From CADEDV01 sp964437415 (GTDB taxonomy: Bacteria; Bacteroidota; Bacteroidia; Chitinophagales; Chitinophagaceae): a stretch of 64,000 nucleotides of DNA. The first letter of the stretch is position 1. The number at the start of each line of letters is the position of its first letter. The notes under the pieces were generated by a model, which saw only the letters and a program-made list of their open reading frames with translations, searched no databases and was not told the origin of the DNA. The position numbers were made by a program, and so were the translations under genes. Shown in pieces: positions 7,534 to 16,460 of the stretch. Location: positions 1-64,000 of the forward strand of contig CAYTGN010000008.1 in NCBI GenBank assembly GCA_964437415.1, read 5' to 3'.

Positions 7534-10206
7534 ATGAAACAGAAAATTCTATCAGCGATCATTGCCTGCTCCTGCTGCTTATACTCAGCTTTCGCAATGG
7601 CCCAGTCACAGGGGAATGGCATTGTCATCATCGGAAAAGTAGCTGCGGAAAATGCAGCAGATGCTCCGGGCGGCGCCTCATTAAAAGTGAAAGGGACCAA
7701 CAACGGCACTTCTGCTGACTCATCAGGAGCTTTCCGGCTGACTGTTGCTTCCCTGCCTGTCACCCTTCTCATCACCCATACCAGCTATGAAGACCGGGAA
7801 ATCACCGTTCATAAAAACACTGACCTCAGCATTGTGCTTACTCCCAGGTCTATTATCCATGATGGTGTTGTGATGGTATCAAAAGGCATTTCTGCCCGTG
7901 TGATGGACTATACATCTTCGGCAGAATTGCTTAGCTCAAAGCGTATCCGCCAGTTGCCCACGACCTCCATTTATGACGGAGTAGTTTACCTGAAAGGAGT
8001 GGACCTGAACACATCAAGCCTCACCATGAAAACGCCGAGTACCCGTGGGTTTAATGGGAGCGGCAGCACCCGTGTCAACCAATTGGTGGACGGGATGGAT
8101 AACCAGGCGCCGGGATTGAATTTCTTTGTCGGCAATTTCACCGGCCCTACTGAACTCGACATTGAAAGTATTGAACTGCTGCCAGGTGCATCTTCTGCAC
8201 TTTACGGACCGGGTGGAATGAATGGAACGATTCTCATTAACAGCAAAAGTCCGTTCACTCACCAGGGGCTGAGTGTGTTGCTGAAACAAGGGGTGATGAA
8301 TGTGGACAAAAGCCAACGCAATGTTTCTGCCTATAATGATTACTCATTGCGCTGGGCAAAAGCTTTCAGTAAAAAATTTGCTGCCAAGATCGGAGTACAA
8401 TATCTAAGCGCCAATGACTGGCTCGCCGGTGATAGTACTAATTACTTACGAGAAGGAACATCGGGAAGGCTTATCTCCGGCAGTCGCCAAACTGATCCGA
8501 ATTATGATGGAGTAAATGTATATGGAGATGAAACATCGGTTGATATTTATCCATTTCTCGCAGGTGCATTGCCGAATCCTCATCCATTGATCGAGAGCAT
8601 TCTAGTATCCAGAACAGGTTACCACGAAAAGGATGTAATTGACCCGGAAACAAAGAACATTAAACTAAACGGTGCCCTGCATTATAAACTCAATGATAAG
8701 ATCGAAGCCATACTGATGGGAAACTGGTCAACAGGAAATACTATTTATACAGACGACAACCGCTATGCGCTGAAAGGAATCAGGATAGCACAATACAAAG
8801 CCGAACTCAGGCATAAAAAATGGTTTTTGCGATCTTATACAACACAGGAGGATGCAGGTGAAGCCTACAGCGCAACAATTGCCATGCAATACCTGAATGA
8901 AGCCTGGAAAAGAAGTTTTGATCCGGCAAATATCGCTGGCAGTTGGTACCCGCAGTTTACCGGTGCTTATTTACAGGCAAGAATAGGTGGCGCTGATAAA
9001 TTGACCGCATTAAATATGGCCAGAGCCTTTGCCGATCAGGGTCGCCCTGCACCTGGCTCTGCAGCATTCAAACAAATCTTTGATGCAGTAAGAAAAGTAC
9101 CCATTCCCAATGGTGCCCTGTTCAAAGAAAAATCACAATTGTGGATGCATGAGGGACAATATATGTTTGGTGATGCCAAAAAAAATGCAGAAGTAATCGT
9201 TGGCGGTAATTATAAAAAATATATCCTCGACTCTGACGGTACTTTATTCATTGATTCAGTCAAAGCGATCAATGTAAATGAGATCGGCGCTTATGCACAG
9301 GTGACGAAGAAGTTGTTTGACGAAAAACTCACATTGGTAGCTTCCGGTCGCTTTGATAAGAATGAGAATTTCAAGGGACAGTTCACTCCCAGAGTAGCTG
9401 CTTTGGTAAAACTGGCAAAAGATCAGAATCTGCGTATCGCCTACCAGACAGCTTATCGCTTTCCGGGTAATTTAACCCAATGGATCCGCCTCAATGTCGG
9501 TAATGTGATGCTGCTGGGTGGTTTGCCCTGGGTGCTCGACTATATGCATGTTAAAGAACACCCGGTGATTGATCTCAGCACCAACGCACCACTGGTGTAC
9601 AAAGAATTCAAACCAGAAACGATGCGGTCTTTTGAAATCGGTTACCGGGGCAAGTTTGATAATAAGCTCATGATAGATGCATATGCGTATGCAGGTAGCT
9701 ATAAGGATTTCATTGGCCGGATAGGATTGTACCAGCCTTCAACGGGCAAAGCTTTTTCTACCGTTGTGAACAGCGCCAACAAGGTGAAGACACATGGCTT
9801 TGGGCTGGGTCTAGATTATCAACTGCCCAGAAACTATTCCTTATTCTTTAATGCCTATTCTGATGTGATTACAGACGTACCCACTGGTTTCAAATCCTAT
9901 TTCAATACACCGAAGTATAAACTGAATGCAGGCTTTGCCAACAGTGGATTTGGAAAAGATGACCGATTCAGTTTCAATGTAATGATGCGCTGGCAGGATG
10001 CATTTGACTATGAAGGTGAACTGGCCAATGGCCCTGTGGATGCTTTTGCCACAATTGATGCCCAGGTGAGTTACAAATTCCCGAAGCTGAAAACTCAACT
10101 ACGATTAGGCGGCACCAATATTCTCAATAAGTATTACAAGAATGCCTATGCACATCCTGAAGTCGGGGGTCTTTACTATGTCGGTTTTGCTTACAATATT
10201 TTTTAA
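7534..10206 (+). CDS. TonB-dependent outer-membrane receptor with carboxypeptidase-like domain
   Basis: The 890-residue protein has a signal peptide (residues 1-23, ending AFAMA-Q) and a carboxypeptidase D regulatory-like beta domain (about 30-110: VIIGKVAAENAADAPGG..., LPVTLLITHTSYEDREI). The TonB plug follows (about 125-240), with VNQLVDGMDNQAPG, DIESIELLPGASSALYGPGG and MNGTILINSKSP, then a 22-strand type beta-barrel ending in the aromatic YVGFAYNIF typical of outer-membrane proteins. It imports an unknown ligand with energy from TonB-ExbBD. No SusD partner follows, so it is not a standard SusCD polysaccharide locus. It heads a run of co-directional genes including two SDR enzymes. Confidence 0.93.
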   Translation: MKQKILSAIIACSCCLYSAFAMAQSQGNGIVIIGKVAAENAADAPGGASLKVKGTNNGTSADSSGAFRLTVASLPVTLLITHTSYEDREITVHKNTDLSIVLTPRSIIHDGVVMVSKGISARVMDYTSSAELLSSKRIRQLPTTSIYDGVVYLKGVDLNTSSLTMKTPSTRGFNGSGSTRVNQLVDGMDNQAPGLNFFVGNFTGPTELDIESIELLPGASSALYGPGGMNGTILINSKSPFTHQGLSVLLKQGVMNVDKSQRNVSAYNDYSLRWAKAFSKKFAAKIGVQYLSANDWLAGDSTNYLREGTSGRLISGSRQTDPNYDGVNVYGDETSVDIYPFLAGALPNPHPLIESILVSRTGYHEKDVIDPETKNIKLNGALHYKLNDKIEAILMGNWSTGNTIYTDDNRYALKGIRIAQYKAELRHKKWFLRSYTTQEDAGEAYSATIAMQYLNEAWKRSFDPANIAGSWYPQFTGAYLQARIGGADKLTALNMARAFADQGRPAPGSAAFKQIFDAVRKVPIPNGALFKEKSQLWMHEGQYMFGDAKKNAEVIVGGNYKKYILDSDGTLFIDSVKAINVNEIGAYAQVTKKLFDEKLTLVASGRFDKNENFKGQFTPRVAALVKLAKDQNLRIAYQTAYRFPGNLTQWIRLNVGNVMLLGGLPWVLDYMHVKEHPVIDLSTNAPLVYKEFKPETMRSFEIGYRGKFDNKLMIDAYAYAGSYKDFIGRIGLYQPSTGKAFSTVVNSANKVKTHGFGLGLDYQLPRNYSLFFNAYSDVITDVPTGFKSYFNTPKYKLNAGFANSGFGKDDRFSFNVMMRWQDAFDYEGELANGPVDAFATIDAQVSYKFPKLKTQLRLGGTNILNKYYKNAYAHPEVGGLYYVGFAYNIF

Positions 10207-10247
10207 ACACTGACATGAATACGCAAACCTGTTAATCATTAAACCAG

Positions 10248-10286
10248 CCTTTCCGGACCCGGCGATTGCCGGGCCGCCGGAAAAGG
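10248..10286. repeat. Strong hairpin after the TonB-receptor gene
   Basis: Two nested stems, tttccgg/ccggaaa (10250-10256 with 10277-10283) and cccggc/gccggg (10258-10263 with 10268-10273), form a GC-rich hairpin in the 97-base gap before the next gene. There is no T-run on either side, so it is not a classical terminator. It may stabilise or separate the receptor mRNA, or be a dispersed palindromic repeat. Confidence 0.5.
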
Positions 10287-10303
10287 CACTAAAACAAAAA
10301 AAC

Positions 10304-10795
10304 ATGAAAAAGCTACTTTCTCTCTGCCTGCTGTTGTCGCTAATGTTCGCGGTCTCTGCACAGAAAAAAATGTTTGTCAGAGTTTTCGATGAGAACAAGA
10401 AAAGAACACACAAAGGTTTCCTGCAACAGATGACAGACAGTTCGGTTAGTCTTAAACAATATGGCGAAACCGTTGAGATTCCCGTAGAGGAAATCGGAAT
10501 GCTAAAACTGAAAAGATCCGGCGGCCACACTGTTCTTATGAGTTCGCTGATTGTCGGAGGTGCGGCCGCCATCTTTGGTGCTATCTCAGCTGATCCCGAT
10601 GCGTGGATATTTGGTTATTCAGCCGTTGAAGGCTTTGGAATCGGTTTGGCTTTTGGCGCTGCCGCAGGAGCTATTCCAGGAGGCATTATTGCAGGTACCC
10701 GACGTAAACCTTTTTTCATAATTGACAAGAGCAGGGAAAAATGGGCCGTAGTCAAAAACGAATTGCAGCGGTTTTTGCCTGTTGAAAAACCATGA
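10304..10795 (+). CDS. Small exported protein with glycine-rich hydrophobic region
   Basis: The 163-residue protein has a signal peptide (residues 1-20, ending VSA-Q). A beta-rich section (about 21-65: KKMFVRVFDENKKRTHKGFL, VSLKQYGETVEIPVEEI) resembles small domains that interpret cell-envelope 'strength of expression' proteins, but I cannot name the family. It is followed by a Gly/Ala-rich hydrophobic region (about 75-130) that could be two membrane helices of glycine-zipper type. It probably sits in the envelope and belongs to the TonB-receptor cluster. Confidence 0.55.
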   Translation: MKKLLSLCLLLSLMFAVSAQKKMFVRVFDENKKRTHKGFLQQMTDSSVSLKQYGETVEIPVEEIGMLKLKRSGGHTVLMSSLIVGGAAAIFGAISADPDAWIFGYSAVEGFGIGLAFGAAAGAIPGGIIAGTRRKPFFIIDKSREKWAVVKNELQRFLPVEKP

Positions 10796-10834
10796 TGTTT
10801 ACAATAAAACCTTTCACCATTAAACCTTTATAGT

Positions 10835-11518
10835 ATGATACCCACATTAATCTACCTGCTTCTCCGGAAGTACAGGAAAACACATCCCGATGCCGCCATA
10901 AAGCTTCAAAAAACAATCGGACGCATTGGACGCATCATCGTCCTGCTGATCGTTTTCATTGCTGCTGCACACCTGGTTGTTGCGCAGGAAAGAAAGCTGG
11001 ATTATGTAATCAAACGGAAAGGAAACGAAGTAGGCACTTTGTCTTTCACACAATATGCAGCGGGCAACAAGACAAGGCTGAAAATGGAATCAGTAGTCAG
11101 GACCCGTTTCATTCTTCTCTTTACGGCCAAAGCAAAAGAAGAAAGCATCTATGAAAATGGTGTGCTGACATGGTCCAGCATTTACCGAAAAATGAATGGC
11201 AATGAAAAAGCTAACAAACGGACAACGCTTGCCGGCACCGGTTATGTTATTCGAAAAGGAGAAAAGACCGAAACCCTCAGCAATTATCCGATCCGGTATA
11301 ACATGTTGAGTCTTTATGTGCAGGAACCAGTGAATAACTGGAAAGTGTATTCAGATAATTTCCAGGAATTCCTCAATATTGAAACCGTTGCTGCACACCA
11401 CTACAAGATCAGGTTCCCCGATGGAAATTCCAGTGAATATTTCTACCGCAACGGCATTTGCGTGAAAGTAAAACTGAATCATTCGCTCTACAGTGCCAGT
11501 ATTGAACTTAAACCCTGA
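10835..11518 (+). CDS. DUF6134 family protein
   Basis: The 227-residue protein has a basic N-terminus and one hydrophobic segment (about residues 32-50) ending AAAHLVVAQ, either a signal anchor or a late-starting signal peptide. The mature part matches the DUF6134 type: LDYVIKRKGNEVGTL, KTRLKMESVVRTRF, YENGVLTWSSIYRKMNG, and NSSEYFYRNGICVKV. The fold is predicted to be an all-beta periplasmic or outer-membrane-associated domain of unknown role. It lies 39 bases after the previous gene and its stop is 4 bases from the next ATG, pointing to co-transcription. Confidence 0.7.
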   Translation: MIPTLIYLLLRKYRKTHPDAAIKLQKTIGRIGRIIVLLIVFIAAAHLVVAQERKLDYVIKRKGNEVGTLSFTQYAAGNKTRLKMESVVRTRFILLFTAKAKEESIYENGVLTWSSIYRKMNGNEKANKRTTLAGTGYVIRKGEKTETLSNYPIRYNMLSLYVQEPVNNWKVYSDNFQEFLNIETVAAHHYKIRFPDGNSSEYFYRNGICVKVKLNHSLYSASIELKP

Positions 11519-11522
11519 AGTT

Positions 11523-12206
11523 ATGACAACATTATTTTTCACATGGCTGGTAATATCGCTCAGCATAGCTTCCCTGTTGCTGGCAGAGTTTTGGGCTGAA
11601 GCAAACAATAGCCGGAGTGTGCAGGATATTGTTTTGCGGAAAGGGAATGTTTTAATTCTAAACACGAGGCATCTTTCAGGCATTTTTGTTTTTCTCATCT
11701 GCTGCTGGTCCTATGCAGGTTCTCCCGGCCATGCAGCCATATTTTCGCCTGCCTTGAATCCTGAATGGATATTTATAACTGTTGTAATTGTGCTCATAAC
11801 AATAACCACAGGATATTTCTCTGCCGGTAATATTTGCAGGTCACAGGCAATCCGGGCAGAAAATATTCCATTCAATTCAGGTTTACTGATCTGCATACTG
11901 CTTCGGGTGCTGTTTCTCATACTGTATGAATGTTTTTTTCGTGGCGTATTGTTGTTCACACTACTTCCTGTTACAGGCCCTTTCATTGCTATTTCTATAA
12001 ATGTCATCTTATATGCATTGGTACACTGCCGCAGCAGCCGCAATGAGATCTTTGGCACAATTCCTTTTGGAATATTGCTTTGCATTATCACACTGGCACA
12101 TCAATCGGTGTGGCCGGCCGTCATCATTCACCTTGCGTTGGCATTGAGTCATGAAATAAGGCTGGTCTTCTATTATCAATCATCCATTAAACCCCAACAG
12201 TCATGA
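11523..12206 (+). CDS. CPBP (CAAX protease/bacteriocin-processing-like) membrane protein, degenerate motifs
   Basis: The 227-residue protein has about six hydrophobic segments and resembles the CPBP/Abi family of intramembrane proteases. The usual motif 1 EExxxRG appears as YECFFRG (residues 135-141), so the first glutamate is replaced by tyrosine. Motif 2 keeps its histidine (YALVH, H168). In motif 3 the histidine (H203) is present but the following HxxxN asparagine is not. With two expected catalytic residues missing it may be a non-proteolytic family member. The ATG at 11523 follows the DUF6134 stop by 4 bases and the stop overlaps the next start. Confidence 0.6.
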   Translation: MTTLFFTWLVISLSIASLLLAEFWAEANNSRSVQDIVLRKGNVLILNTRHLSGIFVFLICCWSYAGSPGHAAIFSPALNPEWIFITVVIVLITITTGYFSAGNICRSQAIRAENIPFNSGLLICILLRVLFLILYECFFRGVLLFTLLPVTGPFIAISINVILYALVHCRSSRNEIFGTIPFGILLCIITLAHQSVWPAVIIHLALALSHEIRLVFYYQSSIKPQQS

Positions 12207-13192
12207 AAATACTAATAACAGGCACCACCGGTTATATCGGCCACCAACTGGCAATTGAAGCAGCCCGAAAGGGTTATATTGTTCATGCCCTTGTCAGGGA
12301 TCCGGGGTCACCATTTGTGCCGCAGCATCCAAATATCATTGCTTTCAAAGGGGATATTACAGACAAAACAGTTGTTGAGTCGGCCATCGCAGGATGTGAA
12401 AAGGTGATACATAGCGCTGCTATCGCTTCATTCAGCATTAAAAACAGAGACATGTTTTATGCCGTAAATGTGGAGGGAACCCGGAATGTGCTGGAAGCAT
12501 CTCTTAAACATGCTGTAAAGCGATGTGTATTTACCAGTACCGGCGCTGTGCTGGGCCCGTCCGGAAAACATCCGCTGAAAGAAAACGATCCCCGCATCAT
12601 TGCATTTGAAAACGATTATGAAATATCCAAACACTGGGCTGAGCAACTGCTGAAAGAATATGTACGCAAAGGCTTATTTGCTGTGATTGTAGCAGCGCCG
12701 AGGGTGTATGGTCCCGGTTTGCAGGTGAATGGTAATGTATTTGGCCGGCTGCTCAAGACCATTATCAAAACCCGAACAGCATTTATACCTGCCAACGGAA
12801 AAGCAATCGCCAACTATGCCTTTGTTGAAGATGTGGTAGCCGGTCATTTCCTGGCATTGGAAAAGGGTATTGCGGGAGAAAAATATATCCTGGGTGGTGA
12901 GAATCTTTCTTACAGCAGCTTTTTTGAAATGGTCAAAAGATACAGTGACCGGAAAATCAGGCTTATTCGCTTACCGGTATTCTTTATGAAAAGCTGGAGC
13001 TTTCTTTATATGCTGTTTGCCTGGCTCAGGGGTAAACAAACTAATATTTCGCCAAAGGTCATAAGCCGCATCCTGCAAAACAGGGCGCTGAGCTGTGAAA
13101 AAGCCATACGGCAACTGGGGTACACCGTTACTCCATTTGCAGAAGGCATACAAAAAACCATTCTTCACCTTCAAAACAAAAATCATGAATAA
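12203..13192 (+). CDS. Extended SDR, NAD-dependent epimerase/dehydratase family
   Basis: The 329-residue protein is an extended short-chain dehydrogenase. It shows the N-terminal nucleotide-binding motif TGTTGYIG (residues 6-13), a conserved CEKVIHSAA, and the catalytic YxxxK as YEISK (near 146-150). The remainder fits the substrate-binding part of the 3-beta-HSD/dihydroflavonol reductase-like group, including GEKYILGGENLSY. The substrate cannot be told from sequence. Its ATG overlaps the previous stop (ATGA), and its last 8 bases overlap the next gene, so translation of the three genes is coupled. Confidence 0.88.
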   Translation: MKILITGTTGYIGHQLAIEAARKGYIVHALVRDPGSPFVPQHPNIIAFKGDITDKTVVESAIAGCEKVIHSAAIASFSIKNRDMFYAVNVEGTRNVLEASLKHAVKRCVFTSTGAVLGPSGKHPLKENDPRIIAFENDYEISKHWAEQLLKEYVRKGLFAVIVAAPRVYGPGLQVNGNVFGRLLKTIIKTRTAFIPANGKAIANYAFVEDVVAGHFLALEKGIAGEKYILGGENLSYSSFFEMVKRYSDRKIRLIRLPVFFMKSWSFLYMLFAWLRGKQTNISPKVISRILQNRALSCEKAIRQLGYTVTPFAEGIQKTILHLQNKNHE

Positions 13193-14036
13193 GAAATATT
13201 ATACGCTGATCACCGGCGCCAGTGAAGGCTTTGGAAAAGCATTGGCCCTGGAATGTGCCCGGCGGGGAATGAACCTGGTGCTGGTAGCTTTGCCGGGAGA
13301 AGAGTTAACGCAATTAGGCAATTATATAGAAACCGAATTTGACGTCAAGGCCATTTGCCTTGCACATGACCTGACCCAACAACAAGAATGCCTGCAACTG
13401 TGCAATGAAATTGATAAGAAAGGACTTGCTGTTAATATGCTCATCAACAATGCAGGTATCGGGGGCACACATCTTTTCAAAGAACGTGATACGGCATTTT
13501 ATCAGCGACAGATCGGGTTGAATGTGACCGCCCCAACATTGATTACCCATTTATTACTGGACAGGCTCAAACAAAACAGCCCTTCGCATATTCTGAATGT
13601 GAGCAGTCTTGCTGGTTTCTTTTTTCTGCCGCAAAAACAAGTATATGGCGGCACCAAATCTTACCTACTTTCATTTTCCAAAAGCTTACGCCTGGAATTA
13701 AAAGATGCAAATGTTTTTGTCAGCACTGTTTGTCCCGGGGGAATGAACACAACACTGACACTAACCCTCCAAAACATGAATCTCTCCGGCATTGGCCGCT
13801 GGTCTGTTATGAACCCGGAGGATGCTGCGCTGATCACCATCAAACAGATGCTACAAAAAAAGAAAGTCATCATTCCGGGATACTGGAACCACATTTTCCT
13901 GGCTTTGAATAAACTGCTCCCGGAATCATTTAAAGAATGGCTGATGTTATTATCCCTGAAACGAAAAAAAGAACAACTACAAAATGAAATGCGCAAAGAG
14001 CTGGTTCATAGTGGCCGCTCAGCTGTTTTAATATAA
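13185..14036 (+). CDS. Classical SDR family oxidoreductase
   Basis: The 283-residue protein is a classical short-chain dehydrogenase. The cofactor motif is TGASEGFGKA (near residues 9-18), followed by NNAGIGG, the catalytic serine in NVSSLAG, and YGGTK as YxxxK. The C-terminus is longer and basic (KRKKEQLQNEMRKEL) and preceded by a hydrophobic helix, as in DltE-like or 17-beta-HSD12-like SDRs. The ATG at 13185 overlaps the end of the extended SDR gene by 8 bases; a longer frame back to 13095 is not needed. The two SDRs probably act on the same small molecule. Confidence 0.88.
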   Translation: MNKKYYTLITGASEGFGKALALECARRGMNLVLVALPGEELTQLGNYIETEFDVKAICLAHDLTQQQECLQLCNEIDKKGLAVNMLINNAGIGGTHLFKERDTAFYQRQIGLNVTAPTLITHLLLDRLKQNSPSHILNVSSLAGFFFLPQKQVYGGTKSYLLSFSKSLRLELKDANVFVSTVCPGGMNTTLTLTLQNMNLSGIGRWSVMNPEDAALITIKQMLQKKKVIIPGYWNHIFLALNKLLPESFKEWLMLLSLKRKKEQLQNEMRKELVHSGRSAVLI

Positions 14037-14058
14037 TTTCAAATAAACTAAAACACTT

Positions 14059-14796
14059 ATGAAACACTTATCAATCTGGGCCCATCGCCATCACTGGCCT
14101 GCCCGCTTCCTGATGATATTCGCATGGATAATCCTTTTTTTCCTGGCAATAATTTCCGGAGCCAATCTTATGAAACAAAATATTCTTTTGTCTCCGGCTG
14201 TTTTTTCAACCATGGTGGTTGTTTTCCTGCTGGCGGTTCTATTTTATCCTTTTCGTCAACAGAGAAAAACAATAAAAGCCAATTTGCATTATCGCTGGCA
14301 AAAAAGCTGTGATTTTTTACTGGCCTTCTCTTCCTTTGGAATGGTGCTGTTTGCGGGTAACCAGCCGGGTATTTTATTTCAACGATATGGCAGTCTTTAT
14401 GCGGCAACCACCTCCCCGGTTTCGCTGCCCAAAGACAGCAGTGCAAAAACCATCTTGCCCATTAAAGAATTTTCTAAAAAGATGTATGATGCAGATGGAA
14501 AATTACTGAAATGGAAAGAGCAGAAGAATATGCTTAAACAACAGGTCAAAGCAATCAAAAGTTCTCCCGGAATGTCAAAAGCCGGTAAAACAATGCTCAC
14601 CATTCTTGCTGTCCTGGCTGCTTTAGGCTTATTACTTCTTGTGGCTGCTCTGGCTTGCGACTTGTCTTGTAATGGAAGTGGAGCCGCCGCAGTACTTGTG
14701 GGTGCTGCCGGAACCGGGCTTATAATTTTTCTGCTGATTGCTGTTGTCCGGGCCATTCACGGAAAGAACAAAAAGAAAAAGGCAACACCGGAATAA
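14059..14796 (+). CDS. Hypothetical multi-pass membrane protein, 245 aa
   Basis: I do not recognise a named domain. Hydrophobic segments lie near residues 18-36, 47-64 and 87-105; the C-terminal half has a Lys-rich cytoplasmic-like stretch and then a long hydrophobic hairpin (about 173-235: LAALGLLLLVAALACDLSCNGSG ... IIFLLIAVV) ending in KNKKKK. That last part, with its central CDLSCNGS, resembles a small membrane module often seen at the C-terminus of Chitinophagaceae proteins. It is the last gene of the TonB/SDR cluster, 22 bases after the classical SDR. Confidence 0.55.
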   Translation: MKHLSIWAHRHHWPARFLMIFAWIILFFLAIISGANLMKQNILLSPAVFSTMVVVFLLAVLFYPFRQQRKTIKANLHYRWQKSCDFLLAFSSFGMVLFAGNQPGILFQRYGSLYAATTSPVSLPKDSSAKTILPIKEFSKKMYDADGKLLKWKEQKNMLKQQVKAIKSSPGMSKAGKTMLTILAVLAALGLLLLVAALACDLSCNGSGAAAVLVGAAGTGLIIFLLIAVVRAIHGKNKKKKATPE

Positions 14797-14883
14797 ATAT
14801 GGCTGCATTTACTGTCATGGCACTAAAGATTGGCATGTACCATGCAAGCAGATACCGGCCCCTGCTATTTGCCCCTTATCCAG

Positions 14884-14891
14884 TACCTTTG
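14884..14891 (+). promoter_or_regulatory. Candidate -7 box for lysS
   Basis: TACCTTTG matches the Bacteroidota -7 consensus TAnnTTTG and lies 22 bases upstream of the lysS ATG. The best upstream TTTG (14868-14871) is 12 bases away, shorter than the usual spacing, so only the -7 half is convincing. Confidence 0.35.
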
Positions 14892-14913
14892 CCGCCGCTA
14901 ACATGTAAGAATA

Positions 14914-16434
14914 ATGAGCACACAGCATTTATCAGAACAAGAACAATTACGAAGGGAAAAACTGGCCGAAATGATCATGATGGGTATTGATCCCTACCCG
15001 GCACCATTATACCCGGTGAACAGTAATTCTGTTTTCATCAAAGAGAATTATAAAGAAGAAACCAAAGAACAGTTTGCCGATGTTTGCCTCGCCGGACGCA
15101 TCATGAGTGTGAGGGATATGGGCAAGGCCAACTTTGCCGTGATACAGGATGCCCATGGCAGGATTCAGTTGTATTTGAAAAGAGATGAGATATGCCCCGG
15201 TGAAGACAAATCCCTTTATGATATTGTCTGGAAAAAGCTAGTTGATATTGGCGACATCATTGGCATAAAAGGATACGCCTTTGTAACCAAGACGGGTGAA
15301 ACATCGGTGCATGTAAAAGAGTTGACGATTCTCAGCAAATCACTGCGTCCGTTGCCCATTGTGAAAGAAGCAGATGGTGAAACTTTTGATGCGGTGACCG
15401 ATCCGGAATTCCGCTATCGTCAGCGCTATGCTGATCTCATCATCAACCCTGCTGTAAAGGAAGTATTTGTGAAAAGAACCAAACTGGTTAATTCCATCCG
15501 GCAGTTCTTAAATGAAAGGGGAGCACTGGAAGTGGACACACCGGTGCTGCAAAGCATTCCCGGCGGCGCTGCCGCAAGACCTTTTATCACGCATCACAAT
15601 GCATTGGATATTCCATTATACCTCCGTATTGCCAATGAACTGTATCTGAAGCGTCTTATTGTGGGCGGATTTGACTGGGTGTATGAATTCAGCCGCAACT
15701 TCCGCAATGAAGGAATGGACAGAACCCATAATCCTGAATTCACTATCCTGGAATTCTATACGGCGTATAAAGATTACCTGTGGATGATGGAAACCACCGA
15801 ACAATTGCTGGAGAGAGCAGCCATTGATGTGTGCGGCAGCACCGATGTGCAGGTGGGTGACAAAACTATCTCTTTCAAAGCGCCGTTCAAACGCATCAGC
15901 ATCTTTGATGCGATCAAAGAATACACAGGTTTTGATGTGAGCAATATGAATGAAGAACATTTGCGCAGCGCCTGCAAGCAATTAAAAGTGGAAACGGATA
16001 AAAGCTGGGGCAAGGCCAAGATTATTGACGCCATCTTTGGTGAAAAGTGTGAAAAGAATTTTGTGCAGCCCACGTTCATCATTGATTATCCGGTTGAGAT
16101 GAGTCCGCTAACCAAGCGTCACCGCAGCAAACAGGGATTGGTGGAAAGATTTGAACTGATGATCAATGGCAAGGAGATCGCCAATGCCTATAGCGAATTA
16201 AACGACCCGGTTGATCAAAGGGAACGTTTTGAAGAGCAGGTGAAACTAATGGAAAGAGGTGATGATGAGGCCATGTTCATTGACCATGATTTCCTGCGGG
16301 CACTGGAATATGGTATGCCGCCTACTGCCGGTATTGGTTTTGGCGTTGACAGGCTTTGCATGTTGCTGACCAATCAATCTTCCATACAGGATGTCTTGTT
16401 TTTCCCGCAGATGCGGCCGGAAAAAACAGACTAA
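14914..16434 (+). CDS. lysS: Lysine--tRNA ligase, class II
   Basis: The 506-residue protein charges tRNA-Lys in the cytoplasm. It has the N-terminal OB-fold anticodon-binding domain (about residues 55-150: VCLAGRIMSVRDMGKANFAVIQD) and a class II catalytic domain. Motif 2 is seen as FRNEGMDRTHNPEFT, and motif 3 as GIGFGVDRLCML near the C-terminus. The length is normal for bacterial LysRS. The ATG at 14914 begins MSTQHLSEQEQLRREKL, a typical N-terminal helix. It converges with an SDR gene across a hairpin that overlaps both stops. Confidence 0.97.
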   Translation: MSTQHLSEQEQLRREKLAEMIMMGIDPYPAPLYPVNSNSVFIKENYKEETKEQFADVCLAGRIMSVRDMGKANFAVIQDAHGRIQLYLKRDEICPGEDKSLYDIVWKKLVDIGDIIGIKGYAFVTKTGETSVHVKELTILSKSLRPLPIVKEADGETFDAVTDPEFRYRQRYADLIINPAVKEVFVKRTKLVNSIRQFLNERGALEVDTPVLQSIPGGAAARPFITHHNALDIPLYLRIANELYLKRLIVGGFDWVYEFSRNFRNEGMDRTHNPEFTILEFYTAYKDYLWMMETTEQLLERAAIDVCGSTDVQVGDKTISFKAPFKRISIFDAIKEYTGFDVSNMNEEHLRSACKQLKVETDKSWGKAKIIDAIFGEKCEKNFVQPTFIIDYPVEMSPLTKRHRSKQGLVERFELMINGKEIANAYSELNDPVDQRERFEEQVKLMERGDDEAMFIDHDFLRALEYGMPPTAGIGFGVDRLCMLLTNQSSIQDVLFFPQMRPEKTD

Positions 16435-16460
16435 GCCCCGGCCTCTAAAAGGGGTGCTTA
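16432..16460. terminator. Bidirectional hairpin between lysS and the HSDL2-like gene
   Basis: taagcccc (16432-16439) pairs with gggg-t-gctta (16451-16460) with one bulged T and an 11-base loop. It sits exactly between two converging genes and overlaps both stop codons. There is only a weak T-run, so it is a probable rather than certain terminator. Confidence 0.5.

Noticed and set aside
14799..14990. Small open frame between the membrane protein and lysS
   Set aside because: It overlaps the lysS start in another frame, and its translation shows no conserved or structural feature.
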